DNA of 64,000 bases, from positions 62,001 to 126,000 of the forward strand of contig NZ_JASCIS010000009.1 in the NCBI RefSeq assembly GCF_029968015.1, given 5' to 3'. The notes beneath the pieces are model-generated. The model had not been told where the DNA came from and searched no databases. It saw only the letters and a program-made list of their open reading frames with translations. Both the position numbers and the translations under genes were made by a program. How positions within the stretch are numbered: position 1 is the stretch's first letter; the number at the start of each line of letters is the position of its first letter. Positions 8,608 to 18,833 of this stretch are shown one piece after another. Origin of the DNA: Streptomyces luteolus. Lineage in GTDB: Bacteria > Actinomycetota > Actinomycetes > Streptomycetales > Streptomycetaceae.

Positions 8608-9789
8608 GTGGCGGCACCCGAGACCCCGGATACCGCTCTGGGCGAGTTTCTGGCCGATCCCCGCCACGCGGCGCTGGACCTGACCACGGCCGTGGCACGC
8701 TGCTCCAAGGCGCTGGGGCTGCAGGGCACCGTGGTGTACCTCGCTGATCTGCAGCAACGCCGGCTGGCGCCGTTGAACGACGTGGCGCCGGTCCTGCCCA
8801 TCGACGACTCCCTCGCCGGCTGGACCTACCGGACGCAGTCCCTGCGGGTGGACGAGTCGGACCTGGGAGGGCTGACGGCCTGGCTGCCGATGGTGGACGG
8901 CGCCGAGCGTCTCGGAGTGCTCGCCGTCCGGGCACCCGCTCTCGACCCGCTCCGCCTGCGGCGAGCCAGGACGCTCGCCCACCTGTGCGCCATGATGATC
9001 ACCTCGAAGCGTGCGTACAAGGACACCTACGTGCGTCGGGCCCGTACCGAACCCATGCAACTGCCCGCCGAAATGCTGCGCGCCTACTTGCCGCCCCGCA
9101 CGATCGGCACGACGCACGCCGTTTCCACAGCCGTCATGGAACCGGCCTACGAAGTCGGCGGCGACGCCTTCGACCACGCCCTCACCGATACGACACTCCA
9201 CGCCGGAATCCTGGACTCCATGGGGCACAACCTCGCCTCGGGGCTGACCACAGTGGTGTCACTGGCGGCCTGCCGCAACGCGCGGCGCACCGGGGCCGAC
9301 CTGGGCGACCTCGCGCGGGCCGTCGACGCCGCCCTCGCCGAGTGGCTGCCCGAGCAGTTCTGCACCGCCATCCTCAGCCAACTCGACCTCGCCACGGGCG
9401 GGCTGCGCTGGATCAACTGCGGGCACCCCGCGCCGCTGCTGATCCGCGACCAGTGCCTGGTCGCCGGCGCGATGGACCGCGACGCCGACCCGCCCCTGGG
9501 ACTGCCGGCCGCCTTCGCGACCACCCCACGCCAGGTGCACGCCATGCAACTCGAGCCGGGGGACAGGGTCCTGATGTACACCGACGGCGTCACCGAAGCC
9601 CGCTCGCAGAACGGGGACGAACTCGGACTCGACCAGTTCGCCGACTACGTCATCCGAGCCACCGCAACCGGTGAACTCGCGCCGGAGACGCTGCGCCGCC
9701 TCATCCACTTCATTCTGGACGCCGAAGGCAACCGGCTGCGCGACGATGCCACGATCGTCATGTTCGAGTGGCGCCCCGTCGCTCGCTGA
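8608..9789 (+). CDS. PP2C/SpoIIE-type serine phosphatase with GAF-like sensor
   Basis: 393 residues from a GTG preceded by gagagaggag. Residues about 15-145 look like a GAF-type sensor. The C-terminal domain (about 165-390) carries the PP2C metal-binding motifs: EVGGDAFDH, DSMGHN, YTDGVTEA and DDATIVMF. Such proteins dephosphorylate anti-anti-sigma factors or act as stress switches in Streptomyces. It is divergent from the gvp pair. The target is not identifiable here. Confidence 0.85.
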   Translation: MAAPETPDTALGEFLADPRHAALDLTTAVARCSKALGLQGTVVYLADLQQRRLAPLNDVAPVLPIDDSLAGWTYRTQSLRVDESDLGGLTAWLPMVDGAERLGVLAVRAPALDPLRLRRARTLAHLCAMMITSKRAYKDTYVRRARTEPMQLPAEMLRAYLPPRTIGTTHAVSTAVMEPAYEVGGDAFDHALTDTTLHAGILDSMGHNLASGLTTVVSLAACRNARRTGADLGDLARAVDAALAEWLPEQFCTAILSQLDLATGGLRWINCGHPAPLLIRDQCLVAGAMDRDADPPLGLPAAFATTPRQVHAMQLEPGDRVLMYTDGVTEARSQNGDELGLDQFADYVIRATATGELAPETLRRLIHFILDAEGNRLRDDATIVMFEWRPVAR

Positions 9790-9792
9790 CAC

Positions 9793-9833
9793 GGTTCCCG
9801 GCTCCCGGCTCCCGGCTCCCGGTTCCCGGTTCC
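9793..9833 (+). repeat. 7-bp tandem repeat GGYTCCC x6
   Basis: Six copies of ggctccc/ggttccc directly after the phosphatase stop. No hairpin potential of note. Confidence 0.85.
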
Positions 9834-9933
9834 ATCAAGGACCAAAGTCCCGTTACGCACCTTTCGGTGCCGGGGCAGGCCGTAGGGCAGGACGGCTTCC
9901 TATCAGGAGGGGCCGGACGTCCGAGGAGATGAC

Positions 9934-10263
9934 GTGTTGCACCCTGCATCCGCAGACCTGCGTCGCGTGCTGGCCTGGCACGCGGAGGCCATCATCGAGG
10001 ATGAACGCCATTCGACCCCCGAGACGGTTCGCGCACGCGAGGACAGTGCCTACGCGCTGTGCGAGATGACCGGCACGGCCAATGTCGGGGACGCGGTCCG
10101 CGCGGCGGCCGCCGTGTACCGGAGAGCCGCTGCCGTCGGAACGGCGACCCTCATGCCTCACACCGCGCAGACGAGCCCCCGGGCAGCGCCGCCTGACGAC
10201 CTCCCGACACTGCTGTGCGCGGGCACCGTCGAGCCGGGCGGACTGCCGCTCGCGATCGCCTGA
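9934..10263 (+). CDS. DUF5133 domain protein
   Basis: 109 residues from a GTG preceded by cgaggag. The pattern LHPASADLRRVLAWHAEAI ... AREDSAYALCEMTGTANVGDA resembles the DUF5133 proteins of Streptomyces. These are small regulators or accessory proteins of unknown function. The C-terminal third is low complexity. Confidence 0.6.
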   Translation: MLHPASADLRRVLAWHAEAIIEDERHSTPETVRAREDSAYALCEMTGTANVGDAVRAAAAVYRRAAAVGTATLMPHTAQTSPRAAPPDDLPTLLCAGTVEPGGLPLAIA

Positions 10264-10286
10264 CAGATGGGCTGGTACGTGTGGTG

Positions 10287-10715
10287 TCATCGCCCCGACG
10301 CCCCGGAGGCGACGGAGAGTGGGGTGGCGATGTCCTCCAGGGAGCGGCGTTCGGCGGCGACGGCGAAGAAGAACGCGGCCAGACCGGCCGCCACCATGAG
10401 ACCGGCGCCCACGCAGAAGGCGATCGACATGGTCCGGGTCTCCATCGGGAAGATCTCGCTGACCGTCAGATACGCGGAACTGGCCCCGGCGGAGGCGAAG
10501 AAGAGCACGACGCATCAGCACAGCGTCATCGTCGTGGCGTCGAGGACCCCCGAGCCGAAGAGCGCGGCGGTGCCGAAGAGCAGCAGCCCCGACAGGACGT
10601 ACGTACCGGCGATCATCGGCCGTCCGCCCCAGGTGTCGAAGAGGCGCCCGAGGAGCAGCGGACCCAGGAAGTTGCCGGCGGCGATGACGGCGAAGTAGAA
10701 CCCGGTGGACCCTGA
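10287..10715 (-). pseudogene. MFS transporter remnant (C-terminal part, nonsense codon)
   Basis: Reads as the last four or so membrane helices of a sugar-porter-like MFS protein: FYFAVIAAGNFLGPLLLG, RPMIAGTYVLSG, then FFASAGASSAYLTVSEIFP and METR. The in-frame TGA at 10515-10517 replaces the expected Trp of TLCWCVV, and the reading frame continues unbroken after it. Nothing upstream of about 10715 resembles the missing N-terminal two thirds. So the gene is both truncated and stopped. Confidence 0.75.
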
Positions 10716-11008
10716 AACCGGCCGCCGCCACACGCCGACCGTCCGTTGCCCTCCCCGCGCCCCGGGGGAGGTTCCCGCGCTGAACGTCCGGCTGAGCAAG
10801 GCACTCCGCCCGTGTCGCCACTCGCGTAGCAGGTGTGCGGCGAGACGCTCTTCGAGGAACAAGGTGGCTCGCGCACCGAAGGCACCTCCGCGTCGAGCGG
10901 AGTGCTTCGTGGTGTGGTGAGTTCGCCACGTATGGCAGTTGGCAGTGAACGTACCCGAGGCACGCAGCGGGCGGATCCCAGCCCCTCCCGCGGAGAAGGA
11001 GCCACCGT

Positions 11009-11509
11009 ATGCCGGACAAGGCAGCATCCACTGACGTTGTTGAACTGATCCTGGACGATCACCGGCGGATGGAGGAGCTGTTCCGCAAGATGCGCAGCGT
11101 GGAGGCTGAACGGGCCGACGCGCTGCGGAAGTTCGCGGACCTCCTGGTGGCGCACGCACTCGCCGAGGAGCACGAGGTGTATCCCGCGCTCAAGCGCTTC
11201 AGGGATGTCGACAACGACGAGGTCGAGCACGGCGTCGAAGAACACGCTGACGGCAACAAGGCGCTTCTGGCCCTGCTGGAGGTGAAGGGCGTGGGCGGCG
11301 ACGACTGGGATGAGAGGTTGGAGAAACTGGTCGAGGCGGTCACCCACCACACCGACGAAGAGGAGCGGACGATCCTCAACGGCGCACGCGAGAACGTGCC
11401 GATGGAGCGCCGCGAAGAGCTGGGTGCCGCATTCACCAAGGAGCGCGCCAAGAACCTCGATGAGGGCTGCGGAAGTCTCGACAACGTCCGCCGTATCGTC
11501 AGGGCCTGA
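11009..11509 (+). CDS. hemerythrin domain protein
   Basis: 166 residues after a ggagaaggagcc ribosome-binding site. All usual di-iron ligands are visible: LDDHRRMEE, HALAEEHEVYP, HGVEEHADG and HHTDEEE. Bacterial hemerythrins of this size bind O2/NO at a di-iron site and are often stress-related. It has a degenerate paralogue at 32686-33252 that shares the N-terminal DVVELIL and the C-terminal RDRLGAAF-type segment. Confidence 0.9.
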   Translation: MPDKAASTDVVELILDDHRRMEELFRKMRSVEAERADALRKFADLLVAHALAEEHEVYPALKRFRDVDNDEVEHGVEEHADGNKALLALLEVKGVGGDDWDERLEKLVEAVTHHTDEEERTILNGARENVPMERREELGAAFTKERAKNLDEGCGSLDNVRRIVRA

Positions 11510-11653
11510 ACCGCCGTCCGGTGCCGTCCGGTGGTGACGACGACCTCCTCCGTTGGGGGCCTCTGGGGGCTCTGGGGGCCTCTTCGACCACATCGGCCAG
11601 TCGGGCCGCTCCCAGGGGCGGCACCGGTGCCCGGGAAGAGGCAGGATCGGTGC

Positions 11654-12052
11654 ATGGGCAGAGCCACCGACGACGGGGACGGACACCGGCCGGATGCGGA
11701 GCATCTACGCCCGGCGGGTGTTCGCGACGCCACGGTCGACGCACTCCGGCTCCTGTCGGAGGCGTTGGAGAGGGTGCGGCGCGCCCGTGGCCACCTGTAC
11801 GCCTTCCACCAGCTGACCGGAGGCGCCGACCTCGCCGTCGAGATGGCCGTCGAGCTGCTGCGACGGGCGGGCCACACGGCGCAGGCCGACCTGGTGGAGC
11901 GCGAGCTCGTGGGGCGGGACGTGATTCCCGGCTACTGGACCCACCAGATCGTCGAGGCCCACCACGCGGCCTACTACCGGCCGTTCACCAGTGTGGAGGC
12001 GCGGGTCCGGCAGGAGCTCCAGCGCGAGGCGCCTCGGGCCGAGCCCACCTGA
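11654..12052 (+). CDS. conserved hypothetical protein
   Basis: 132 residues from ATG. After a charged N-terminus (about 25 residues) it is mostly helical (DALRLLSEALERVRRARGH, ADLAVEMAVELLRRAG, TSVEARVRQELQRE). The central segment FHQLTGGADLAVE and the motif IPGYWTHQIVEAHHAAYY suggest a conserved family. No function is recognised. It is followed in the same frame by an open stretch without a start codon. Confidence 0.6.
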   Translation: MGRATDDGDGHRPDAEHLRPAGVRDATVDALRLLSEALERVRRARGHLYAFHQLTGGADLAVEMAVELLRRAGHTAQADLVERELVGRDVIPGYWTHQIVEAHHAAYYRPFTSVEARVRQELQREAPRAEPT

Positions 12053-12211
12053 GCGCCGGTCGGAGGGCCGGTCCTCGGCGCCGCCACCACGCTGTACAGC
12101 GTGGTCTTCGGATCCCAGCTGGAGCAGCGCGAGACACGGCTCAAGGTCGCGGGCTTCGCGCTGTCGTGGGCCGCCCTCTGTGCTCTCAGCCTGCGCCGCA
12201 CACGCGGGTAG
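12053..12211 (+). other. open in-frame stretch, possible membrane-protein remnant
   Basis: Fifty-two sense codons directly after the stop of the preceding gene, in the same frame: LGAATTLYSVVFGSQ, LEQRETRLKVAGF, ALSWAALCALSLRR. Codon usage is coding-like and one helix is hydrophobic, but no good start or ribosome-binding site exists. It could be a fragment, or a read-through extension. Confidence 0.3.
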
Positions 12212-12263
12212 ACCTTGGCGCACAGGGGGCGGTTTTGGCGGCGGTCCCGCGGTGCTCCGCCGA

Positions 12264-12905
12264 TCAGGACGGCTGATAGACGTCCTGCTTGAGTGCGCGC
12301 GCGAGGTGGGCGGCGTTGGACGCAAGAGTGTCCGTGGTCTCTTTGGTCTTGTCCGGGGTTGCGTCGAGGTCCTGGTAGTCGGTTCCTTGCATGGCCTCGC
12401 CCACCCAGTAGGTGACGGCGTTCGGCGGGAGGGTGAATCCCACGTCGTTCAGGCCTTGGAAGAGCTCGGCGCTCACGTGGTGGGCGCCGTCCTCGTTGCC
12501 GACGACACAGACTCCGGCGACCTTTCCGTAGGTGACAGGACGGCCCTGGTCATCCGTGTGTGACTGCTCCGCGTTCAGGCGCTCCAGCACACGTTGGGCG
12601 ACGCTTGAGGGATGGCCCAGCCAGATCGGCGTGGAGAGGATCAAGATGTCCGCGTCGAGGACGGCTTCGCGGATCCGTGGCCAGGCGTCACCGTCGCCCA
12701 TATCGGCTTCCACGCCCGGTTTCACATCATGATCGACGATACGAATCACGTCTCCCGAAACCTGATGTTCCGCCAGTGCCTCCAACGTCTGCTCGGCCAG
12801 GAGCTGCGAGCTCGATGGCTTGGGGGATGCGGACAGAGTGCAGACCAGGGCCACGGCGCGCAGCGGTGTAGGTGCGACGATCGCGGAGGGTCGGGTGGTA
12901 GCCAT
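12264..12905 (-). CDS. flavodoxin-like NAD(P)H-dependent oxidoreductase
   Basis: 213 residues. After a short N-terminal extension, CTLSASPKPSSSQLLAEQTL is the phosphate loop of the NADPH:FMN reductase/flavodoxin fold, and LSTPIWLGHPSSVAQRVLER is the second flavin-contact region. YGKVAGVCVVGNEDGAHH is the third strand. Likely a soluble quinone or FMN reductase. The following 240 bases up to the divergent SDR gene hold nothing recognised. Confidence 0.8.
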   Translation of the reverse strand: MATTRPSAIVAPTPLRAVALVCTLSASPKPSSSQLLAEQTLEALAEHQVSGDVIRIVDHDVKPGVEADMGDGDAWPRIREAVLDADILILSTPIWLGHPSSVAQRVLERLNAEQSHTDDQGRPVTYGKVAGVCVVGNEDGAHHVSAELFQGLNDVGFTLPPNAVTYWVGEAMQGTDYQDLDATPDKTKETTDTLASNAAHLARALKQDVYQPS

Positions 12906-13146
12906 CCCTGCAGAATGCCGGAGTGGGCGGCCTTTGCTGCGGGCTCGCGGCGGCACGCGGTGCCTCAAGGCCCCGTGTGGCGGAGGCGGCACAGGCCCAT
13001 CAGGGGCACCGAGCCCTCTCCCACGAGGCTGACTGCTCACCGCCGACGCCAGGACGCCGATCCGGTGCGCACCGCATCCAGGAGAGGCGGTGCGGCCGAA
13101 CGTGCGGTGCAAGGACATGTGGCTGGGTGGCGATCCGGAGTGAGAC

Positions 13147-13857
13147 GTGGACATCGCAGGCTCGCGCGTACTGGTGGCCGGAGCGACCGGCGTTCTCGGC
13201 GGCGCGCTGACCGCCGAACTGGTCGGCCGGGGCGCCCGTCCGGTACTGGCCGGACGCGACCTCGGACGCCTGGCGGCCGCCGCCTCGGCGCTCCAGGACG
13301 CTCCGACGGTCGTGTTCGACGCGTACGACCCGTCGTCCTGTGCCCGCGCGGTGCATGCGGGCGCGGCCCGGCTGGGCGGCCTTGACGCCGTCGTCACCGC
13401 GTTCGGGTCGGTGGCGTTCGGCACCGCCGAAGAGGTGGGTGACGACATCGCCGAGCATCTGATGGCGGTGAACGCCCTCGCACCCATCGCGTTCTTCCGC
13501 GCCGCGCTCGACGTGCTGGAACCCGGTTCGGCGATCGCCGCACTGACCGGTGTGGTCGCGCAGCGGCCGCAGCCGGGGATGGCCGACTACAGCGCGTCCA
13601 AGGCAGCACTGAGCGCCTGGCTCCGCGCCGTACGTGGTGAGGCGCGGGGCAGGGGCGTTCAGGTCCTCGACGTCCGGCCGGGGCACATCGACACCGGCTT
13701 GGCCGACCGGCCCTTGGTGGGAACCGCGCCGCCGCTGCCTGCGGGCGCCGACCCGCGTCAGGTGGTGGCCGCGGTCGCGGACGCCCTGTCGACGGGCGCT
13801 GAACTCGTGCGCACCACTGAGAACGGTGCGGCAGTCGTCGAACGGCGCGACCGGTGA
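13147..13857 (+). CDS. SDR family NAD(P)-dependent oxidoreductase
   Basis: 236 residues from GTG. Cofactor loop GATGVLG at residues 12-18, the NALAPIAFF helix, and active-site Tyr/Lys in YSASK. Short for a classical SDR but complete. The substrate is not identifiable. Stands alone, divergent from the flavodoxin-like gene. Confidence 0.8.
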   Translation: MDIAGSRVLVAGATGVLGGALTAELVGRGARPVLAGRDLGRLAAAASALQDAPTVVFDAYDPSSCARAVHAGAARLGGLDAVVTAFGSVAFGTAEEVGDDIAEHLMAVNALAPIAFFRAALDVLEPGSAIAALTGVVAQRPQPGMADYSASKAALSAWLRAVRGEARGRGVQVLDVRPGHIDTGLADRPLVGTAPPLPAGADPRQVVAAVADALSTGAELVRTTENGAAVVERRDR

Positions 13858-13978
13858 GCGCTCCTGCCGCAGCAGGGCTCAGCCCCTCCGAGCCCACCTG
13901 AACGTACGTGACGCTACGGGCACGACGACTCCGCGGCAGCACAGCCGTGATGCACTCAACCTGCCGCTGCCAACCGGT

Positions 13979-15507
13979 TCATGGCGGTGCGTCACCCCTC
14001 GCGTCCTGTTGTCGCCGGACCTGCGGGAGGTCGGCGAGCTGGTCCAGTTGCCCGACCGTGCGAGCGGTGCGCGGGTTGTGTGCGAGCAGACTCCGGTGGC
14101 GGTCGAAGAACGCCCAGTAGCCGGCGGTGTACGGGCAGGCGTGTTCGCCGGTCCGCTCGCGCGGCTCGTAGCGGCACGGTCCGCACAGGTCGCTCATGCG
14201 GTGCAGGTACGCGCCGCCGGAGGTGTACGGCTTGGTCGTCATGCGGCCGCCGTCCGCGTACTGGGACATGCCGACCACGTTGGGGACCATGACCCAGTCG
14301 TAACCGTCCACGAAGCACCGGTGGAACCAGTCGGTGACCGCGGCCGGATCCCAGCCGCGCTGGAGCGCGTGACTGCCCAGGACCATCAGCCGCGGGATGT
14401 GGTGCGTCCAGCCGTGTCCCGCACCTGCTCGATGACCGTACGCAGGCAGCGCGCACCGACGGCGTCAGCGTCCAGGTCGTTCCACCAGTCGGGCAGCGAA
14501 GCGGTGTGCCGTAGAACGTTGGAGCGCCGGTATCGCTCACCGAAGTACCAGTACAACTGCCAGACGTACTCACGCCAGCCGGCGATCTGCCGCACGAAGC
14601 CCTCCACGCTGTTCAGCGGAGCCAGCCCGCCCCGCCACGCGGCTTCGGCCCGCTCGACGCACTCGGCCGGATCGAGGAGGCCGAGGTTCAGCGGCGCGGA
14701 GATCAGGCTGTGGCTCATCACCGGGTCGGCGGTGAGGATGGCGTCCTCGTACGGGCCGAACATGTCAAGGCGGTGTTCGACGAAGCGCTTGAGGGCGCGG
14801 AGTCCCTCGGCCCGGGTGGCGGGGAACAGGCGCGGGCCGTCCCGTCCGACGAAGGAGACGTCGCCGTCCCGCTCCCAGCGGTCGAGGTCGTGGCGGACCT
14901 CGTCGTCGATGTCGTCCTCGCGCGGACGGTAGGGGGCGGGGACCGGCAGGGTGGGCGCCTCGCGCGGAGGTGGCCGGCGGTTCTCGTGGTCGTAGTTCCA
15001 CCGGCCGCCTGCCGGAGCGTCGGCGTCCATCAGCAGGTCGTGCCCCCGGCGGACCCAGCGGTAGAAGTCCTCCTGGCGGAGCCGCTTGCCGCCGTGCCCG
15101 TCCGCCCAGGCCGCGAAGTCGTCCATCGGCACCAGGAACCCGCGGGCGGGACCGACGGTCACCTGGGGCAGGGATCGCATCAGGTTCAGGGCGGCGTACG
15201 ACGTCGGATGGTGGACGGTCACCGGCCTCTCACCCATCGCTCGGGCCAGCCCCTCCCGGTACGTGTCGGCCCGCACGTAGGTGACACGGTCGCCGAGTTC
15301 CACCGCGCGGTGCCGCATCGCCGACAGCACCAAGTGGGCCTTGGCCCGATGGAAGCGCCGACGGCGGAACACCGAGCGCGCCTCGATCATCAGCAGCGGT
15401 GTGTCGCGTCCGGGGCCGCCGTCGCCGGACGCGAGGAAGTGCGGACCGAGTTGGTCGCCGAAGAGCCAGTGCACGTGTTCGCTCCTCAACTCCGGAGGTG
15501 TGGTCAC
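13979..15507 (-). pseudogene. Fe-S cryptochrome/photolyase (PhrB type), frameshifted
   Basis: Two frames together give a complete cryptochrome/photolyase of the iron-sulfur class, about 509 residues. The 15507-14386 part starts from GTG with HVHWLFGDQL and ends after the first cluster Cys (Cys354, GARCLRTV). The 14386-13979 part supplies MVPNVVGMSQYADGG and the other three Cys (DLCGPC, HACPY). One base is missing near 14411: the expected Asp-Thr-Gly-Trp-Thr-His-His reads GC where GGC is needed. With that base restored the protein looks functional, so this may be a sequencing error. Family role: (6-4) photolyase or photoreceptor with FAD and 4Fe-4S. Confidence 0.85.
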
Positions 15508-15650
15508 GGACCGTGCCAGGGGAGCGTGTCACGGCCCGCAAGCGGTCGTCCGCGTCCGGGAGTTCAGGCACCCGGCGACTGCATACGCTTCCGAACCTCG
15601 CCCTGCGTCGCAACGCGCAGCGCTTATGCACCGCTTGTGGGCTGCTTTGA

Positions 15651-15782
15651 GTGGGGTCGGGTTCCCGCAGCGGCCCCCGCGTCTGGGTCTGGCTGATCGT
15701 GGTCGGAGCCCTGATCGTCGCCGCGTTCTTCATCGCCCGGCTCGTTTCCCTCTGGCAACGTCGGCCTCCCGGGCATCGTTGA
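15651..15782 (+). CDS. possible small single-pass membrane protein
   Basis: 43 codons from GTG: a basic N-terminus (SGSRSGPR), then one helix VWVWLIVVGALIVAAFFIA and a basic tail (QRRPPGHR). The topology is typical of small actinobacterial membrane proteins, but no clear ribosome-binding site is present. Confidence 0.35.
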   Translation: MGSGSRSGPRVWVWLIVVGALIVAAFFIARLVSLWQRRPPGHR

Positions 15783-15802
15783 CCGAGGTGGACAATGGCC
15801 TT

Positions 15803-16684
15803 ATGGCGATGGCAGCCGCACTCTCGGTGTCCGGCGCTCCGCTGACGAGTCTGCGGGAGCGTCTCGGAAGGGGCCTGTTCGCCATGGTCGCCGGCCCCGA
15901 GCACCAGGCGAGCCGCTCCCGGATCCACGACATGCCGGGGCCGCGGTGGTTCGGAGAGGACCGGCCCATCCGCCGGGTCCACGGCGATGCGTCGATGTTC
16001 ATCGGTGGCCTGAGCGCTCTGCTGCTGCAGTCGCTGCATCCTCGCGCCATGGCCGCTGTGGCGGCACACTCCGGCTATCGCGGTGACCCATGGGGCAGAT
16101 TGCAGCGAACGAGTACGTTCCTCGCCGTGACCACGTACGGCAGGGCCATCGACGCGCAGCGGGCCGTCGACCGGGTTCGAGCTGTGCACGACCAGGTCCG
16201 GGGAACGACTTCGAGCGGTGAGCCGTACCACGCGAACGATCCGCACCTGCTCGAATGGGTCCACATCGCGGAGGTCTACAGCTTCCTGTTCGCCCACCAG
16301 TTGTACGGTGCGCGGCCGCTGGACGCCCCGGAGTGCGACGGGTACGTCCTCGACACGGCTCGGGTGGCAGAGGCCCTCGGCGTGGTGCGTCCACCGCGCG
16401 ATCTTGACGGTCTGACCGCCCGCCTGACTGCCTACCGGCCGGAGCTCCGGGCCACCCCGGAGGCCCGAGAGGCAGCACAGTTCCTGCTCCTCCATCCACC
16501 CCTGCCATGGATCGCCCGCCCCGCCTACGCGGTACTCGCGGCGAGCGCGGTGGCGGCGCTGCCCCATTGGGCCCGTACACCGCTCGGTCTGCCGTTGCTG
16601 CCGAGGGCCGAGCGGACCTTCGTACGGCTGGGCGGACACGGACTCACCCGCTCGATCCGCTGGGCGATGGCGCCTCCGCGCTGA
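15803..16684 (+). CDS. MpaB/DUF2236-type haem oxygenase family protein
   Basis: 293 residues. The patterns RRVHGDASMFIGGLSALL, LLQSLHPRAMAAVAAHSGY, TFLAVTTYG and VHIAEVYSFLFAHQLYG match the oxygenase MpaB/DUF2236 family, relatives of latex-clearing protein that use a b-type haem. The start is uncertain: ATG 15803 is chosen; GTG 15788 is also in frame, and neither has a clear ribosome-binding site. Substrate unknown. Confidence 0.75.
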   Translation: MAMAAALSVSGAPLTSLRERLGRGLFAMVAGPEHQASRSRIHDMPGPRWFGEDRPIRRVHGDASMFIGGLSALLLQSLHPRAMAAVAAHSGYRGDPWGRLQRTSTFLAVTTYGRAIDAQRAVDRVRAVHDQVRGTTSSGEPYHANDPHLLEWVHIAEVYSFLFAHQLYGARPLDAPECDGYVLDTARVAEALGVVRPPRDLDGLTARLTAYRPELRATPEAREAAQFLLLHPPLPWIARPAYAVLAASAVAALPHWARTPLGLPLLPRAERTFVRLGGHGLTRSIRWAMAPPR

Positions 16685-16754
16685 ACAGGCGGGGAGGGTT
16701 GCCCGGCAGCACCGGAACCGGTCGGCCCGTACGACCGAACGAACACTGTGCCGG

Positions 16755-18795
16755 TCATCGCCGGCCGACCGGTGTCAGGCGCGAGCCGTCCGACAGCCGG
16801 GCCCGCACCTGTGTCCTGGCGTCGTCTCGGGCCTTGTGCGCCAGGGTCCGCCCCTCTGCCTCGGTCTCCACTGCGCCGGATGCCTCGATGGAGGAGACCT
16901 CCCTGCTGCCCGCGGCGAGCAGATACCCCTCGCCGGATGGTGCTTTCCAGTGCGTGGTGGCGAGCACGTGCTGCCCGAACCGACTGCAGGCCGCGGTCGA
17001 CCGGGCGACGGCGACCACCGGAGCGGCTTCCCGGGCAGCAGCGGCCGGTGCTTTGAACTGGAGCAGTACGTGGCCCGGTCCGCGCCAGGTGGTGGCCCGC
17101 GTGCAGGACCACACGGCCCGTCCGGAGTCCTGCGGCAGCTCCTGTGCCGCGAAGTCCCAGACGTTCACGGCCCGTACGCCGTCGTCGCGGAGTTCGGTGA
17201 GGCGGCACGCGGTGCGGGCCCAACTCGCCAGAGCGGTCGGGCTGGTGGCCTCGCGGGGCCGGCGCGGCCGGTTGCCGTCTTCGGGCAGCGGTGTGTAGCT
17301 GAGATGTGCGGGGCTGAGGCCGCCGAGGTCGGTGACGAGGAACGCGTGCTTCTCCACGATGCGGCCGGAGGAGCGGAGCTGGAGAGCGGGCCAGCTGTCG
17401 CAGGACCCTCCGGCGGAGGGGCCGCGTACCGGGTCGGTGATGCCGTCCTCGTTCGCGCCGAGGGCGTTGCCCGGGGTGTCGGGGCGCAGGAGGTCGCGGC
17501 TCTCCGATTCCACGATCCACGGAGCCAGCAGAAAGCGGGTTCCGCTCTCTCCTCGGTGCAGTGCGATCGCGGCGGCGGTGGTGACGTCGGCATCGTCGGT
17601 GCGGGCGAAGGAGAGCTCGGGGGCCGCTCCGGCCGTTTCGCGGTAGCGGACGAGCCGATGACCGTCGTGGAACACGACAAGGGCGGTGCCCGCGACGTCC
17701 CCGGCGTACAGCAACTGCGGTGCACCACCCGGCGGTTCGGCGGTGGTGGCGGCGCTCTGCGTGACCTGGGTGCTGGCCGGTGGATCGGTCCACGTGGTGA
17801 GGGCCCGGACGAGCAGGGGCCGGTCGCCGGTACGGCCGCCACGGGCGGGCCAGGCGGTGAAGTCGACGCGCGAGGTGTCGGCCCAGTCGTCCCGCGGAAT
17901 CCGTACGAGATCGTCGGGATCCGGCGCCTGAGCCGAGGCCATCGACGGCGGCGGAGCAGACCGACCCCCGGCGTCGGCGCCGAGAGCGGTCGTCAGGACC
18001 GCGGCGATCACCACGACCGCGGCGAGTGCCCCCGCGAACCGCATCCGGTGTCGGCGTCGCAGCAGGTCGGTGGGCCGGGTCTGGACCGTGCACGCGTCGA
18101 ATTCCTGTGATCGCAGAAGCGTTTCCGCCGGTGGGCCCGCCGTGTCTTCCAGCGTGTGTGAGGTGCGCAGCGCAGCCTCGGGCCGCGATGGACCCGCGGC
18201 ACGCAGCAGGTCCAGCACCTCGCTGTCGGGCAGGCCGTCCAGGCGCCGGAGTACGAAAGCCGCCCTGGCCGCGGCGGGCACCCCGCGTCAGCGCGTCGCT
18301 GAGGGCGACCTCCTCGGCGCCGCCCGCCCGGGGGAACAGTCGCAGCCCCCACACCCCGGGCAGCAGCGTCACCAGGGCTCGGGGCGGTGGCAGACGCCTC
18401 GGCCAGGCACGCGGGCGCCGCTCGTGCGCCAGCGCCGCCCGCAGGACACGAACGCGCAGCCAGGCAGCGACACTCCGGTCGGCGCGGCCACGCTGAGCCG
18501 GCACCCGCGGGGCACGGTCGGCACGGAATCCGCGAAACCTCGGCAAGGCACGCTGCACCAGCCCGTGTGCGACCAGGACACGTTGATGCCGCGTCAACCT
18601 GGCCGGCAGCGTCAGATAGGCCAGGCTCACCAAGCGGGTGTACTGGTCGACCAGTGTGGCCTCGGCCTGATCGAGCGGCGGCCGGGTGCCGGCGTCGACG
18701 TGGCGGTGGGGTGTGAACACGGGCGGGGCGCCTTCCGGATTCGGCACACTGAGCTGCTTCCGCTCCGTCAAACGAGGTAATCGGGTGATGGTCAC
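16755..18795 (-). pseudogene. sigma-factor-like/membrane hybrid protein, frameshifted
   Basis: From a GTG near 18795 (start uncertain) the first frame encodes a sigma-70-like helical region: EATLVDQYTRLVSLAYLTL, WLRVRVLRAALAHERRPR. The product then continues in a second frame from 18281: ARAAFVLRRLDGLPDSEVL, a sigma region-4-like HTH, then TDLLRRRHRMRF and one membrane helix (AGALAAVVVIAAVLTTAL). About 380 extracytoplasmic residues with several Cys follow. The frames join if one G is removed from a four-base run at 18281-18284. The layout is DNA-binding head, anchor, outer sensor-like domain. Without the shift the total is about 680 residues. Confidence 0.65.
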
Positions 18796-18833
18796 AGCAC
18801 CGGCCCCTGCACGTGCGCAGCCGAGGCATCGCC

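Noticed and set aside
18281..18284. Possible programmed frameshift in the sigma-like gene
   Set aside because: No slippery heptamer and no downstream structure seen; an indel in a G run is simpler.
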